Source: Vitis vinifera
Taxonomy: Eukaryota; Streptophyta; Magnoliopsida; Vitales; Vitaceae
Length of the DNA: 64,000 bases
NCBI RefSeq assembly: GCF_030704535.1
Contig: NC_081822.1
Coordinates: 4,393,001 to 4,457,000 of the forward strand
Direction of reading: 5' to 3'
Each line of letters starts with the position of its first letter. Position 1 is the stretch's first letter. A program made the translations under genes and the position numbers. Shown here piece after piece: positions 11,921 to 23,925 of the stretch. The notes beneath the pieces are model-generated. The model saw only the letters and a program-made list of their open reading frames with translations. It was not told where the DNA came from and did not search any database.

Positions 11921-14442
11921 GTTCAATGATCAGAGATATAGACCCTTTTGGGTCAAAATGATAGGGGTTGGGTGTTACTCAAGGATGAGCACTGGACAGA
12001 TTTTGAATGGTAAGGTAAGGCTGAGTCATTTACATCATCAATTAACCTTCAATATTCTCTTTCCCACTGCAAAGAAGAAGAATACAATGAACTTCTGCAG
12101 TGCCTCAAAACTCATTTCTTCCAATTCAAAGTCTTCGGCCTCTACACTGTCATTTGTAAATCTATCCTTTTATCAGCTACTAATATTTTGATTTCATATT
12201 TCCGAAACTTGATTTTGATCCTTAGGAGCCAATTTTTGTCTTAGGGTCGAATATATTCACCATCAAAAAGTTATATGAGCTATCATCAATGCAAGTACAA
12301 TTAATTGTAGTGCGGGTGGATGAGTCCCAAGTCAGATTTGAGAGTTACTTTTCTTTGTCTTTCTTTTTGTTTAGGATCATTCTTTTCTTTTCTTTTTTTT
12401 GATTGGGTGTGAGATGGAATTAATCCAATTATGTAGGATTCCAGGGATTATATTTGATTGTGGATCACACATACTAAATCCAGGTCTGAATTTTTTTATA
12501 GCTGTATTGAATTTGATTCCTGATTAAACTACTTTGATTTTTGCTTAATTTGGGCATTTAGTGTTTTTTCAGAGTCAATTATTGAATTTTATTTGGTAAA
12601 ACTATGGAAAATTATCATTCGTGTGGCCGGAAAATGTACACATGAAACATGCCAAGTGGTTCTATTTTGTTTCTGCTTGATATCAGATTAGGGGAAAAAT
12701 TAGTTTTTAGAAGTGGAATAGTTTGAAAACGACCCAAGCCCCGCCCAAGCCTGAAAAAACTTGAATTCAAAGCCCGCCGGAAGCTTTTTGGGATGATATT
12801 AGCTATCATAATGGCGTATAAATATTTATAATTTGATGTTATGCTATTAATTGTTATTTTGTTATTGTAATCTAATTTAATTTAATGTGTATGATTTAGA
12901 ATATGTTTTGACAGTAATTTTAGGAAATATTTTTAACTTTTTTAACACTTAATGATAATTAAAGTTGTCATTCAAAGTTTCATAATAAATATAATGCAAA
13001 ATATTAATTATACACATGTTTGTCTTTGTTTATATTTTAGAGATCTCTTAATTTATTTTATAATTTTCATTATGTATAATTTGATTTTAAGATTTTTTAA
13101 AATAATATTTAAATGAAATGAAAGGTCCCTAATCATCTTCAGAACTTGAAAAGTATGTTAGGTTTGGTGGTCTGAATTTACACCAATGGTACTGATTTAA
13201 TCCGATACTAGGCTAAAAAGGTGGGCTGAACCGGAAGGATCCTTGTCGATGAGTGGACTGGTCGGTCTATTCGGTTCGAATTCTAAATATGGAATCAAAC
13301 CATGGGGCTTGTAAGAGACTTGGAGATGAAGTTATTGTTGGAGTAGGAGTGGATTCCATAATTATAGAGAGGGGAAAGGAAAATAAAGGAGTGGATTATA
13401 TCTTTGCAAAATTAATGGGGGGCGATTTTTTTCAATTTGATCACTGTTTTGAATTGTGTATGGAATAACCCTGAGATTATTCAAGTTTTTTATTTAACTC
13501 AATCAACATAATTATAGCTCATGGGAGTTATCAATTATATCTATTTTGGTGGTTTTATTGAGCACTTCGTGCATGGGTGTTATGGGAGCACCATGCTTGG
13601 ATGGGCTCGTTTCGGTAGCCATGTAGTAATGGGTCCCATCTAGATGGCTTGACTAGATGCATCCAGCACCGGCTTCTAGCAAGCGGACAGGCCTAATACA
13701 AGTGTGAACCTTGACCATCTGATTGAGGACACGTGGTTGAGTTGATTCGGTTAAGTAAATAAAGTCTAAAATGATTTCATCGCATTTTAATATTTCATTG
13801 TCGTGGCACGCCTATACGAGAGCGGTTACACATAAAGACATTTTGTTCTAGACTCGTAACGTAACCGTCCAGCTATATTGGTGCATAAAATATTGAAGAC
13901 TTACCATGTTCAATAATACTAAGGAATTTCAAGACCCTGTTTAGTCTCTTGACTCAATGTATATGAAACTGGACTATAAATTAAGTTCTCTTCTTTCCTC
14001 ATAAACAGAAATCTTCCAATTTTGAAGACGAAAAATAATAACTTTTATGCATATGTAAACTAGGTTTCCATTCTTCCTACCAAAATCAGCATATTCAAGG
14101 ATAGTCACGTTTTCCGACATAAATGATTTCACCAGAAAGCTAATTCCCGTTTACCATTGCGAGAGCGTTCAAATGGAAACCCAGGATGAATCTGCAGGAG
14201 GAACCAAGGAACAGTGCAAAACCGGAAACGCATTTATTCGGGCTGTAAAAGGTGGGCAGAGTGGATGTCCAGAAACACGTCACCACATACCAAAACAGCC
14301 CTATTTGCCACACACGTGATATTCACAAGCTCCTCTCTCTCTCTCTCTCGCTTTCAAAAACTTCCCACCAAGTTTCTCACCTTCCAAGATCCAACTTCCG
14401 GCTGTCGACACTTGGCAGCTCCTGGAACCCTAATTCTCCCCC
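11921..14442. other. Spacer between the carrier and TMEM135-like genes
   Basis: The first ~600 bases are probably 3' UTR. From 12,600 to 13,140 the sequence is very AT-rich with no signal. The stretch 13,140-13,900 is more balanced but has no open frame I can assign. The last ~300 bases look like promoter and leader of the next gene, ending in a CT-rich leader. Confidence 0.6.
14332..14349 (+). repeat. (CT)n tract in the 5' leader
   Basis: About nine CT units about 100 bases upstream of the ATG at 14443. CT tracts are common in plant 5' UTRs, so this probably marks transcribed leader rather than promoter. Confidence 0.85.
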
Positions 14443-17400
14443 ATGTCCCCGTCCGGTGATGGTGCCGGCGGAAGATGCGCGTGCTTTTCTTGGGAAAATG
14501 GTGGTTCCGACCCCGACGATCCTCACTGTCCGCATTGTGGAGGATCGGATCCTTCTTCTTGCTCTTCGATTCTCTCGAATTCGATACGGATTCAGGATTC
14601 GGAGAAGCTGTGGAGAATCGTCACGGCCTCGGCCAAGGGCTTCACTATTGGTGTCGGTATCAAAGGTGGCCTCGCTATATTCTCGGTTGTAGCTAGGTTG
14701 ATTGCTAGGTTGAGACGCAGAAGATTATCGGCATATGCGAGGTGAATTATTGTGGAGTCTTTACTTCTTCAATTTGTCCCTTGGTTTGTGAGGCTTTTTC
14801 TTTTCCTTATAATTATCATTGATTTTATTTTGATTGTTTGGTTTTGATTTCGGTTCTCCGTTCAGGAAGTTTTCAAATAGTGAAGATGTGGTGATAGCTT
14901 TAAAAGAGACGCTCAGATACGGACTCTTTCTTGGAACCTTTGCTGGTACATTTGTTTCAGTGGATGAGATTGTGGCTGCTTTGGGTGGTCATCGTAGGCA
15001 TGTTTTTTGTTAACTATTTGATAATTGTTGCTTAACTAGGTGATAGGTGCATTTGTACGTCCCAGAAGAAGTAATTGGCTCGGATAATTTTGCCTAGCAT
15101 TTAAGGAACAAAACCATAGGCAATGGTAGTTTAAGAAAACTGAAGCATTCACCATGACTGACTCTGTGTTTCCATTTTGTGATTCCAAAGAAACGCTATG
15201 GCCTCTTAATTTTGTCTACTGTTTCCAATGATGACTGCATTTTCTCTAATGAGATGATGAATATGTATATAAAGTTAGATGCATACCATTATGAGGAATT
15301 TGATTTTAATGGGACATGAAAGGCACCCTCAACTAAGTATCTATTGTAAAATGTTGTTAAATAAATGGTTTCATAGTTTAGCTAGCATAACATTATGAGG
15401 AATTTGATTTTAATGGGACATCCAAAGGCACCCTCAACTAAGTATCTATTATAAAATGTTGTTAAATAAATGGTTTCATGGTTTAGCTACTTTGATTTGA
15501 CTGGTAAAGCGACATTCTACTGCAGGACTGCTAGGTGGAGGTCTCTGTTAGCGGGGGCAATTGCAGGGCCTTCAATGCTTCTGTCCGGACCGAACACCCA
15601 ACACACTACCTTGGCAATATACATCCTTATGCGGGCTGCTGTCTTAGCATCACGTTGCGGAATAAAAAGTAAACGATTTGGACGTATTTGTAAACCTCTA
15701 ACTTGGTCGCATGGTGACATATTTCTCATGTGTCTCTCATCTTCACAAATTTTGTACGTGCTTTTCTTCCTAAAATCAAATTATGGTTGCCCAAAAACTT
15801 AAATACGTTTTTACTCTCTTTATCATTATTATAAATTATGGGAATGCATTGAGGAAGGAAAGTCTATCTCAAAATGCATAAAATTTTCATGATATTTTAA
15901 TCTCTTTGGAAATTTTATCATCTTATAGTCAATGCTAATGTTAGCATTTTAATAATGTTTTCAACTTGGCTGATAGATTACGTTCATCTATGTCTTAACT
16001 GTAAATACTAATGGTACGTTGATGAGCATATCTTTCATGTTTTGAAAATGTGAAAAAACCAATTAAATTGTCTAATGATTCACTAGTTGTCTATGGATAA
16101 TATAAATTTGAAGCCTTTCAAAGCATATCATGCCATGTCTCCAATCATGAAAATTTGCCAGATGACCTTTCATTCAGATGATGAATTGTTGAATGGCTCT
16201 AGCATAGTTGTAGCTTGAAAAGGAAGAACATTTTACTGAACCCTAGGGTAAGGAAATGTTGAAGCCTCCAGAAGGATGATAAAACCTAGAGGAGAACTCC
16301 AAATTCTTGTGCAACCAAACCAAGAAATTATAAAACCTTAAAGTTAATTCTTTTTTCTTTTGTTGGCAATACTAATTGATACAAAGGGCAAAGTTGCCTG
16401 CTTGACTTAGACGGTTTTTGCTTTTTAAGGAAAAAGATGACTCTGTAATTGTTTTGGCAGACAGTTGTATATTTAGGCTGCCTTAGGTGCAGCTTGGGCA
16501 TTTAGATAAACCTAAGAAGCTCATGGTGGGAGTGAGTGCAGAAGTGGGATTTGGTGCAAGAATGGGAAAGGACTTAGTTTTTAGATTGGGAATAAGCATT
16601 TATTATTACTATTTCTTACAGTTAGTTTTGAAAATAAAATGTCATTTTTGTCTTTTCTGAAATGACTACACTCCTCTATTTGATAGATATGCAAACCATT
16701 CCCTAAGGCTATGTTCGGTTTCCAAAAAGTAATAAGGAAAGAAAAAAATGCTAAGGAAAATAATTTTTTCATGTTTGGTTTTACCATAGAAAATATGGAA
16801 TAAAGTCAAATATAATTAAAAGTAGTGAGAAACTTATATATTTTTAAATTATTTAATATTTATATAAAAGAATTAAATAAGTGAAATGAGTTTGAAGTAG
16901 GAAATGAAAATAATTTATTGACTTTAAATGTATTTTTTATTTTCTTTCACTTTTTCTTTCCTTTTACTTTTCCTCTCCATTTTCTTTCTCTCACATTTTC
17001 CCTTTCCGGGAACCAGACATTGCCTAAATGTTTCAAGCTAATTTGGTGTTTAATCATGGTGATGTTCTATCCCTATTCTTGAATGGTTACAAGGAAGCAC
17101 AATTTTGGTATTAGGGCAGGATAGTCACTTCATGTAAGAGACACTAGGAGCCAAAGAAAAGAAAGCACCATGTGCCTGCATGGTACATACCGCCGTACTA
17201 TAATCCTGTTGAACTGACATTGCGCTGGCAGTATGAATGATGTCCAATATATCCATATATAAAACAGGTGGTCTGTTAAATCAACCAACATTCTTGTTTC
17301 TTTTTTCTATTAAGATGCATCAGAACTGTAATGGAAGCTTTTAAATATTCTTATGTTTTGTAATTAATATTACTGACCAGGGCTTTGCATCCATGGTTGA

Positions 17401-20400
17401 ATGTGTTGGCCATTACACTAATTCTTCCAGATGAAAAAAGCTTGCCTTGCCCAGACTTCTTGATCATGTCTTGATGACTTTACTCCAGAAAATATGCTCT
17501 GATGACAAGTTCTCTGAGAGCTAAGAATTTTCCTGATTAGAGGTTTGCTTTTTTCAGGTCTGCTTACATATTGAAGCAAGAGAGCTTGCCTCCATCATAT
17601 AAATCCTTTCTCAATAAACATGGTGGAAAGGATCCCATTATCCTGCAAGCTGTGAAAGACATTGCAAGTGGCATTCCTTTTACTAATTTGGAGGCAGTAG
17701 AGAATTATTACAACACCATTGGTGTTAAAATTAAACTAGACCCATCAATGAAAGTCCCCTGCTCGGTATGCATTTTATTCTCTTCAAATGAAGTAGAATT
17801 ATTTGCAGTTGCCATTTTGCTTGATGTTTGCAATACATGCCTGTATTTTGTGTAGTGAGCATTGTATTGGCCGATTGGAGTATATGAAGATCTATTTAAT
17901 TAATTAAATAACTTTTTTAGCTTTACTTAACTTTCAAACTTTGTGCAGATTATACATGGACATCAATCATGCAGCAAGCATGTTGTGTCTTTTCTTATTC
18001 AAGCTTACAAAAGAGCACTACCAGTTTATCTGCCTGTATATTTGATTCCTGCATTAATAGTTCATCGTCAAGACCTCTTGAAAAGGTAACAGATTTTTGT
18101 ATTGTACCTTTACAAAGTATATCGCTCTGCCTTGGTTTATCAAGTTAAGACATGATGAAATTCTGTCTTCTGGTTAATTTGCTAGCACAAACTTTAATTA
18201 GTCACTTCTGGAGATGCATATTCTGCTAGAGAAATGATTTGTGTCTTAAAGTCTAATTTACTATCTTCTTGATGTCATGTTGTTAGGTTATAGGTTAGTT
18301 GAGTGCATGATCAAATCCTCTTCTGATTAAATTTCTAGCACAAATTTTAATGAGTTTCTGGAGATGAGTCTTATAGCGAAATGACAGTGTAAGAGAATCA
18401 ACATTCCCAGGCCCATCCAGGGAGGAAGCAACAATCTTTTCTCACAGTTCATGAGAGTCAAAATCAATAGGTCCTCAAAAACACCAATGTCTGTTTGAGC
18501 ATCCATTTTGCAGATGGTTTCTCTATAGCCCCAACATTTCTTTTAGTTGTTTTCTTTTCTCTATTTACAAATTTTACAGCAAAGCTGTATGCACCTGAGG
18601 TTGTTCAGAATATCTTTTGAGTACATGGTATGCACCTGAGTTGTTGCTTGTGAGAGGTTAGGAAACCTTTTTGCAAGGAGTAGAATGAAGGGCAGAGAGG
18701 TTACAGTTTGGAGCTGCAATGTAAGAAAGCTGGGTATTACATTCTTTTCTTGGCTTACTCAGTGCAGGTGAAGAGGTTCAACCTGGTCTTCCCAGAGGGG
18801 TGTGGTGCATCAGGGGTTGGATCACATTAGATAATAAACTGAGCAGTCTTGGCGTTTTAATTTCCTTTGGTAGCCCCCAATCCCTATATGGCACGCCATA
18901 TGGCTATTCTTGTTGGGAGCAAGGGGTCAGCAGCCAAGGATATGACCTATTTAGATGTTATAAAGAATGACCAGGTGGAAGCGGGTGACTCAGTGTGGAT
19001 TCGGATTGGTGAGGAGAAGGGCACGTTAAGGTGGAGGCCTTGAAGTTGTCTGGTGGAAAGGTGGGGGGATTTCTCAGACCGAGTCTTCTAAAGAAAGTAT
19101 TTTATGCGGCTTATAGGCTAAATTATTATACCCATAGAGTTGTATTGTTGAGTTACGGGTTACACAACTACGGGTAATGAGATATCTAGATAGTTTATGC
19201 GAGTGAGTTGGATGACTGCAACAAAAGTTTTTAGATATCTTCATGCTCCTTGCACAGATTCTTGCTTGGTGCATATCTTGGGGCAATTTACTAGCCTGAT
19301 GTCTTCCTAGGCAGGTTGACTATTGCAACCTTTGAGTATTTGGATTACTTTTGGTAGTACTATAGTTCTTTACCTTGCTTTTGTTCCTCAAGGAGTTATC
19401 ATTGCTTCACCCAGTAAAATTAACTGTTCATGTATTTTATTTAAGTTGATAAGAGGCTTTGAGTTTTGGGAATGCATTTCTTAATTTCTACTTTTGTAGA
19501 GTTCATTTTGTGTTGGTCTATAATTATAATTTGGCCCAAGTCCCTGATTTTTCTCAAGCTTTGAGCTTATATTAAAGTAAAATTTGGACTTTCTTTAGCT
19601 AATTACTGTTCTCTTGGTTTTATTACTAAAGATGCTCTAAACATTATTGTCTCAACATATTTATGTTCAACCTTATGCAGGCCTTATACAATTTTGGGAA
19701 AGGGTCTTCTTGGTACAGCAAGATCCAGCTTGTTCCTATCTGTATATTGTTCGTCTGCCTGGTTAGCATTTATTTCCCAATATTTTCTACGTTATCACAG
19801 GTTCACAGTACCATTTGTGTAGTTCTTGTATATACGATATAGCTTTTTTGGGCCAGTTATATTCATGACTTGGAATTTGCTTGAAATTGCATGTTCACTC
19901 AAGTCGTGACCATGTTAGTAAAGTAAGATAATGTAATCTTCTGAAATCAATTTTTTAGTGAATTTAACAGAAGTATGAGGCTATAGGCTGGATTGGATGG
20001 AAGAGTGGTTTTTATAGAACATAATTATAAAACCAATGATAGCCGCATTATTTTATTTGTTTGGTGCTGGTTTGAGTTTTGAAAAAGGATCAGAATCAAT
20101 GGAGTTTAAAGTGAATCTAGGTGACAAATTTGATCAATTCACTCAATTCATAAATGTATCTTGAAAAGGATTACCATTTTTGCTACAACTTTCAAGATAA
20201 CAAATGGAATTGTTCCTATTAGTTTTTAATGTCAAAAACTAGTCGATAATTTGTTGACATAGAACGAGTTGTTGAATTAATAAACTGAACTAAAAATTAA
20301 GCCAGCAGAAAAAAAAATGGGGAATTTCAATTTTTTCTTGTATTGTTTTCCATTGATTATCAATAGCATTGTGTCATATAAGGTGATTTTTCTGTTATGG

Positions 20401-21690
20401 AATTAAGTGAGAATGGTAGTTGAGAGAAAATGGATGAAGCATCTAAATGATTTATTTCCTGTGTGCTCTAATCTATCAAAAAATAAATAAATAAATTTAT
20501 TTCCTGTGTGCTTGATATTGGGCCTCTATGAGGATGTGTCATCTTGTCATCCATTGTGCTGAAGCATTGAAGTTGCAGTAAGGAAAAGAGGCTAAATATC
20601 ATCTAGGATGATGCTGCTAGCAACATTAACGCCCATTGAAGAGCAGAATCATATCCAAAAAATTTAGTACCAGAACTTCTGCATTTTTTATATTGCCTTT
20701 AGCTATGAGTAGCAATTGGATGTTCTAGGACTATGCCGTGTCTGCTCTGGCCCCCGCCAAAACCATGACAAGTTCTGGGGTAGGTGAAAGTCTCACAGGT
20801 AGGGCAGTAGTATGCAGTAAAAATTTAGATGGTTGCAGTTCATTAAATATATAACTGTATATTAATGAACTGCATTTCTTTTCTCTGATGTCTCAGCATA
20901 ATATAGTTTGTTTTTATTTTTCCCAAGTCCTGTACTTCTGTCTTCCTTCAGCCTTTTGGTTCTCTCAACAAGTAAATTGTTCACTGATAATCTCATATAA
21001 AATGCTAAATAAATCTGTCTCATAATTCCTATGCTTTCCTGGGAATGTGATTTATAGATTTCAGCCTTCTTGTTTTCCCCCGGGCAAGGTCATAGACTGT
21101 AACTTGGTTGTCAAGAAATATTTGCTTGGATGCATGAACTAGTCAATTGGCCCATCCACCTTGCTGGAACTTGTAATTGGTTCATATTCTATTGAGAAGA
21201 AAATCATTATCATTTAGGGGCCCATTTTATTTTGTCAGGATGTGGACTTGCCTGCTCTTCAGGATTTTAAAGAGATGTAATATTCCAATGGTGGCAATGG
21301 GAACGGTATTAACACTATTCTTTCAAATTTTCCCTCATTAAGAAAAATATATGTTTTTGTTTTGATGGAATCACCTGTGCTAATGGGCAGTTCCCAACTG
21401 GCTTGGCCTTGGCTATTGAGAAGAAGAGCAGGCGAATTGAGATATCACTTTACTGTCTCTCACGAGCTATAGAGAGCTTCTTCACATGCATGGTTGATGC
21501 TGGATACTTGCAACCATCAAAGAATCTGAAGAGAGCTGATGTTGTGATTTTCAGTTTATCAACAGCCATCATCATGCACTGCTATGCACAGGAGAGGGAA
21601 GTATTTCGATCTAAGTACTTGAATGTCCTTGACTGGGTATTTGGTGTGCCTCCTCCCCCAGATGAAACCCCGCGCTACAAGAATAGGTAG
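14443..21690 (+). CDS. TMEM135-like / Tim17-family multi-pass membrane protein
   Basis: Eight exons: 14443-14741, 14866-14997, 15526-15753, 17558-17765, 17949-18085, 19681-19761, 21239-21305 and 21391-21690. They give a continuous 483-residue frame ending PPPPDETPRYKNR. It matches, from memory, the plant family annotated as Tim17/22/23-like or TMEM135-like (Arabidopsis At1g34630 and At5g51150): LLAGAIAGPSMLLSGPNTQH, SYKSFLNKHGGKD, LPVYLIPALIVHRQDLLKR and YAQEREVFRSKYLNVLDWVF. The N-terminus is Cys-rich with an HCPHCGG knuckle (Cys 12, 14, 29, 32), followed by a Gly-rich hydrophobic segment. Animal TMEM135 acts in mitochondrial and peroxisomal dynamics and lipid handling; the plant role is not clear from sequence. 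Intron 2 uses a GC donor (14998-14999), required to keep frame. Intron 5 is about 1.6 kb with repeat-like sequence. Confidence 0.88.
15287..15489 (+). repeat. ~100-bp direct tandem duplication in TMEM135-like intron 2
   Basis: Copy 1 is about 15287-15384 and copy 2 about 15391-15489, both starting CATTATGAGGAATTTGATTT and ending GTTTAGCTA. They differ at only a few positions, implying a recent duplication. The second copy ends about 35 bases before the acceptor at 15524-15525. Confidence 0.92.
16707..17024 (-). mobile_element. MITE copy 1, PIF/Harbinger (Tourist)-like, in TMEM135-like intron 3
   Basis: The terminal inverted repeats are GGCTATGTTCGGTTTCC on the left and the complement of GGCAATGTCTGGTTCCC on the right. 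TAA flanks both sides (16704-16706 and 17025-17027), the 3-bp duplication typical of this superfamily. The interior is AT-rich and non-coding. It closely matches copy 2 (22581-22902) in reverse complement, so strand is given relative to that copy. Confidence 0.8.
18151..18390 (+). repeat. Diverged direct duplication in TMEM135-like intron 5
   Basis: The segments 18151-18240 and about 18300-18390 share an ordered series of motifs (TTCTG.TTAA, CTAGCACAAA.TTTAAT, TTCTGGAGATG, GAAATGA). Spacing is about 155 bases and similarity roughly 75-80% by eye. It is older than the intron 2 duplication. Confidence 0.55.
20451..20512 (+). repeat. 17-bp direct repeat flanking a 28-bp A-rich insert
   Basis: TTTATTTCCTGTGTGCT occurs identically at 20451-20467 and 20496-20512. 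Between them are 28 bases ending in an A/T-rich AAATAAATAAATAAA run. This is in TMEM135-like intron 6. Confidence 0.9.
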
Positions 21691-21940
21691 CAAATGTGTG
21701 GGGTGTTTGGGCTACATGGGAGTTTTTGGGGTTTCTTCTTCCCTTTTGGGGTGTTTTCTTTTTGTAGTAATCAGGGAGAGGTTGTATTTAACATTATTCA
21801 GACAGCATCAAGCTGCAGAGATGACAGTTTTTTAATGGTTTTATTTTCCCTCAACTGATGGAAGGATAAAATTTACGTACCATAATATTAATAGTATGGC
21901 ATGATTTACACAGTAACCATTGATGCTTGTGTGTAAGCAG

Positions 21941-23279
21941 AGGGTTTGATATCGCTGGATGATGAGGACCCGGGGGTTGTCTTGGATTGGAGAAATGAAG
22001 GACTGCTGCTGAAGTTTCTGCTCGTCTTACTGTTCAGTTCCAAGTTTGTAGTGGGGTTATACCAACTACCAAGTAAAGCTGTAAGCGCATCTACCATGTT
22101 TTTTTGTAAGAATAATATTATTACTTTCATCAAGTTATTTTACGAACTTTTGCACTTAATGCATGCATGTTAATCATATCTTAGCACATTTAATTATTAC
22201 CTATCGTACAAGCAGGGGATCAAAATTGTGATAGTAAGTGGTGGGAAAAAATAGTACTACTCTTGTATTGATCTAGAAGTTTTTTGACATCTAGTCACCA
22301 TTTGCAACATAAGTGAAAAAAGGAGTGGTAAAAAGAACAGTGGAATCTCATTGTAACAGGGGTATAAATTTTCTTCACGAAACATTTGGCAAATCAAGGT
22401 AGAGCCTTGTGTACTTGGATTGTGTCTTTCTTTCTTCTTTTTTTCTTCTTGTTGCCATTTTTTTCCTGCATCAGATGCTCTTTGATCCAGTTATTTTTTT
22501 GTTTGCAAAGAAAATCTTACGTACTTCTGGTTGCAAAAATTCTGTTTATGGTGCAATCTGAAAGTCTTCTAGTTTATTTAGGCTGTGTTTGGTTCCGAAA
22601 AACTTAAAGGAAAATGTGAGGAATGTGAGGAAAAGAAAATTAAGAGAAGTAAAAAGAAAAAAAAAAAGAGAAGGAAAATAGGACTTAATTAGTTAATTTA
22701 AATATTATTTTAAATTCATTTAATTATTTTAATTTTTTTATATAAATATTAAATGATTTAAAAATACATAAATTTTTAATTAATTTTAATTATATTTGAT
22801 TTTTTTTTAATGTTTTTTTAGGGTAAAACTAAATATGAGAAAAATCATTGATGTTAGCATTTTTTTTCCCATACTAGCACCTTTTGGGAGTCAAATATGG
22901 CCTTATTGTTTCTGTTTTATGGGTTAAGGTTAAAGACTTTTATATTTGAAAATTAAGAAACATGCTTGGTAATGTTGATATGAGATGCGTAAACTATCCC
23001 CAATTCTTCATTGTGCACGGTGGGAATTTAAGGAAAAATGTTGCTTGATATCCCTCAAATGATATGTTCTTTTATTTCCTCTAGGGACATGGTGAGGTCA
23101 AACAGGGGAATTTTTCCATAGAAGACACCTTCAAGGTGGAAGTGCAGGAGGGTGTCCTGGAACCCCATCAGGATTTGCCCAAGTCCAGCATCACTTATTC
23201 GGCCTCATTTCAAGTGTCTGCTTGGTCCAAGGAGCGGAACATGCCTATGAACTATGAGGACCTTCTGCCCAATCTTTAA
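21941..23279 (+). pseudogene. Unassigned two-block open frame, possible gene fragment
   Basis: Block 2 (23086-23279) follows an acceptor-like TTTCCTCTAG and stays open for 64 codons to a TAA. It reads GHGEVKQGNFSIEDTFKVEV and ends NMPMNYEDLLPNL. Its GC content and codon use stand out from the AT-rich surroundings. Block 1 (about 21941-22081) reads SLDDEDPGVVLDW and then a hydrophobic LLLKFLLVLLFSS, ending at a good donor (GCT then GTAAGC) in a compatible phase. No upstream ATG in frame and no family recognised. It could be the 3' end of an unannotated gene, a decayed gene copy, or chance. MITE copy 2 lies in the would-be intron. Confidence 0.3.
22581..22902 (+). mobile_element. MITE copy 2, PIF/Harbinger (Tourist)-like
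   Basis: It begins GGCTGTGTTTGGTTCCGAAA and ends with the complement of GGCCATATTTGACTCCCAAA. TTA flanks both sides (22578-22580 and 22903-22905). It is 322 bases, AT-rich and non-coding. Its interior matches copy 1 in opposite orientation and copy 3 more distantly. Confidence 0.82.
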
Positions 23280-23725
23280 GATATGTTTTTTGAGAAAGCG
23301 GGGATGGTCCGGATGGTGTCTATTGCTCATTTTCCCCTTGGTCGAGCATGTTTGACTGCAGCATGGGAAGAGTCAGAACTTAGAAGCCTCCTATCTCTCT
23401 CCAATTAACACGTATTATATACGGCCAGAAATAACTTCTAATGGCGACTACTAGTCTACTACAAGTGAATCTCAAAGATGAATTACACTTAGGCAGGGGT
23501 GAATAGGTATTGTTGAATAATTTAAAAGTTCTCTCGATACAAAAAAAAAAATTATCTAACTTTAGAATTTCTTAATATTTATGAACTTCTCTTCCCACAA
23601 TTTTTTAACAAAGTATAAAATTTACAAACAAATATGAATACAATAACATTCTCGTAACAATTTATAAATTCAAGTCACATATAAATACTTTAACACTCTC
23701 CAAAATTAATTCATAAAAACAATTA

Positions 23726-23925
23726 TCTCTTTTAACCCGTTTCCAATTATTACAAGATATTATTAATCAAAATGAACAAAAAATTATTCTGAGATATCCA
23801 ATGGATAATCACATCTCTTTTAACTCATTTTCAATTGCTATAAGATATTATTAATCAAAATGAATAAAAAAAAATTATTTTGAGATATCCAATGGGTAAT
23901 CACATATCTTTTAACTCATTTTTCT
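23726..23925 (+). repeat. ~89-bp tandem repeat, about 2.2 copies
   Basis: Units start near 23726, 23815 and 23905 with TCTTTTAAC[CT]C. They share GATATTATTAATCAAAATGA and GAGATATCCAATGG. Copy differences are a few substitutions and an A-run length change; the third copy is partial. Confidence 0.88.

Noticed and set aside
14252-14692. 146-codon plus-strand frame overlapping the TMEM135-like start
   Set aside because: It is an out-of-frame shadow of the leader and exon 1; the frame starting at 14443 continues across seven introns into a recognised family.
18660-19290. Coding-looking stretch in TMEM135-like intron 5 (for example VEAGDSVWIRIGEEKGTLRW)
   Set aside because: It has the flavour of decayed repeat-derived protein sequence, but the open run is short and no family could be named, so I do not annotate it as a gene or as a particular element.
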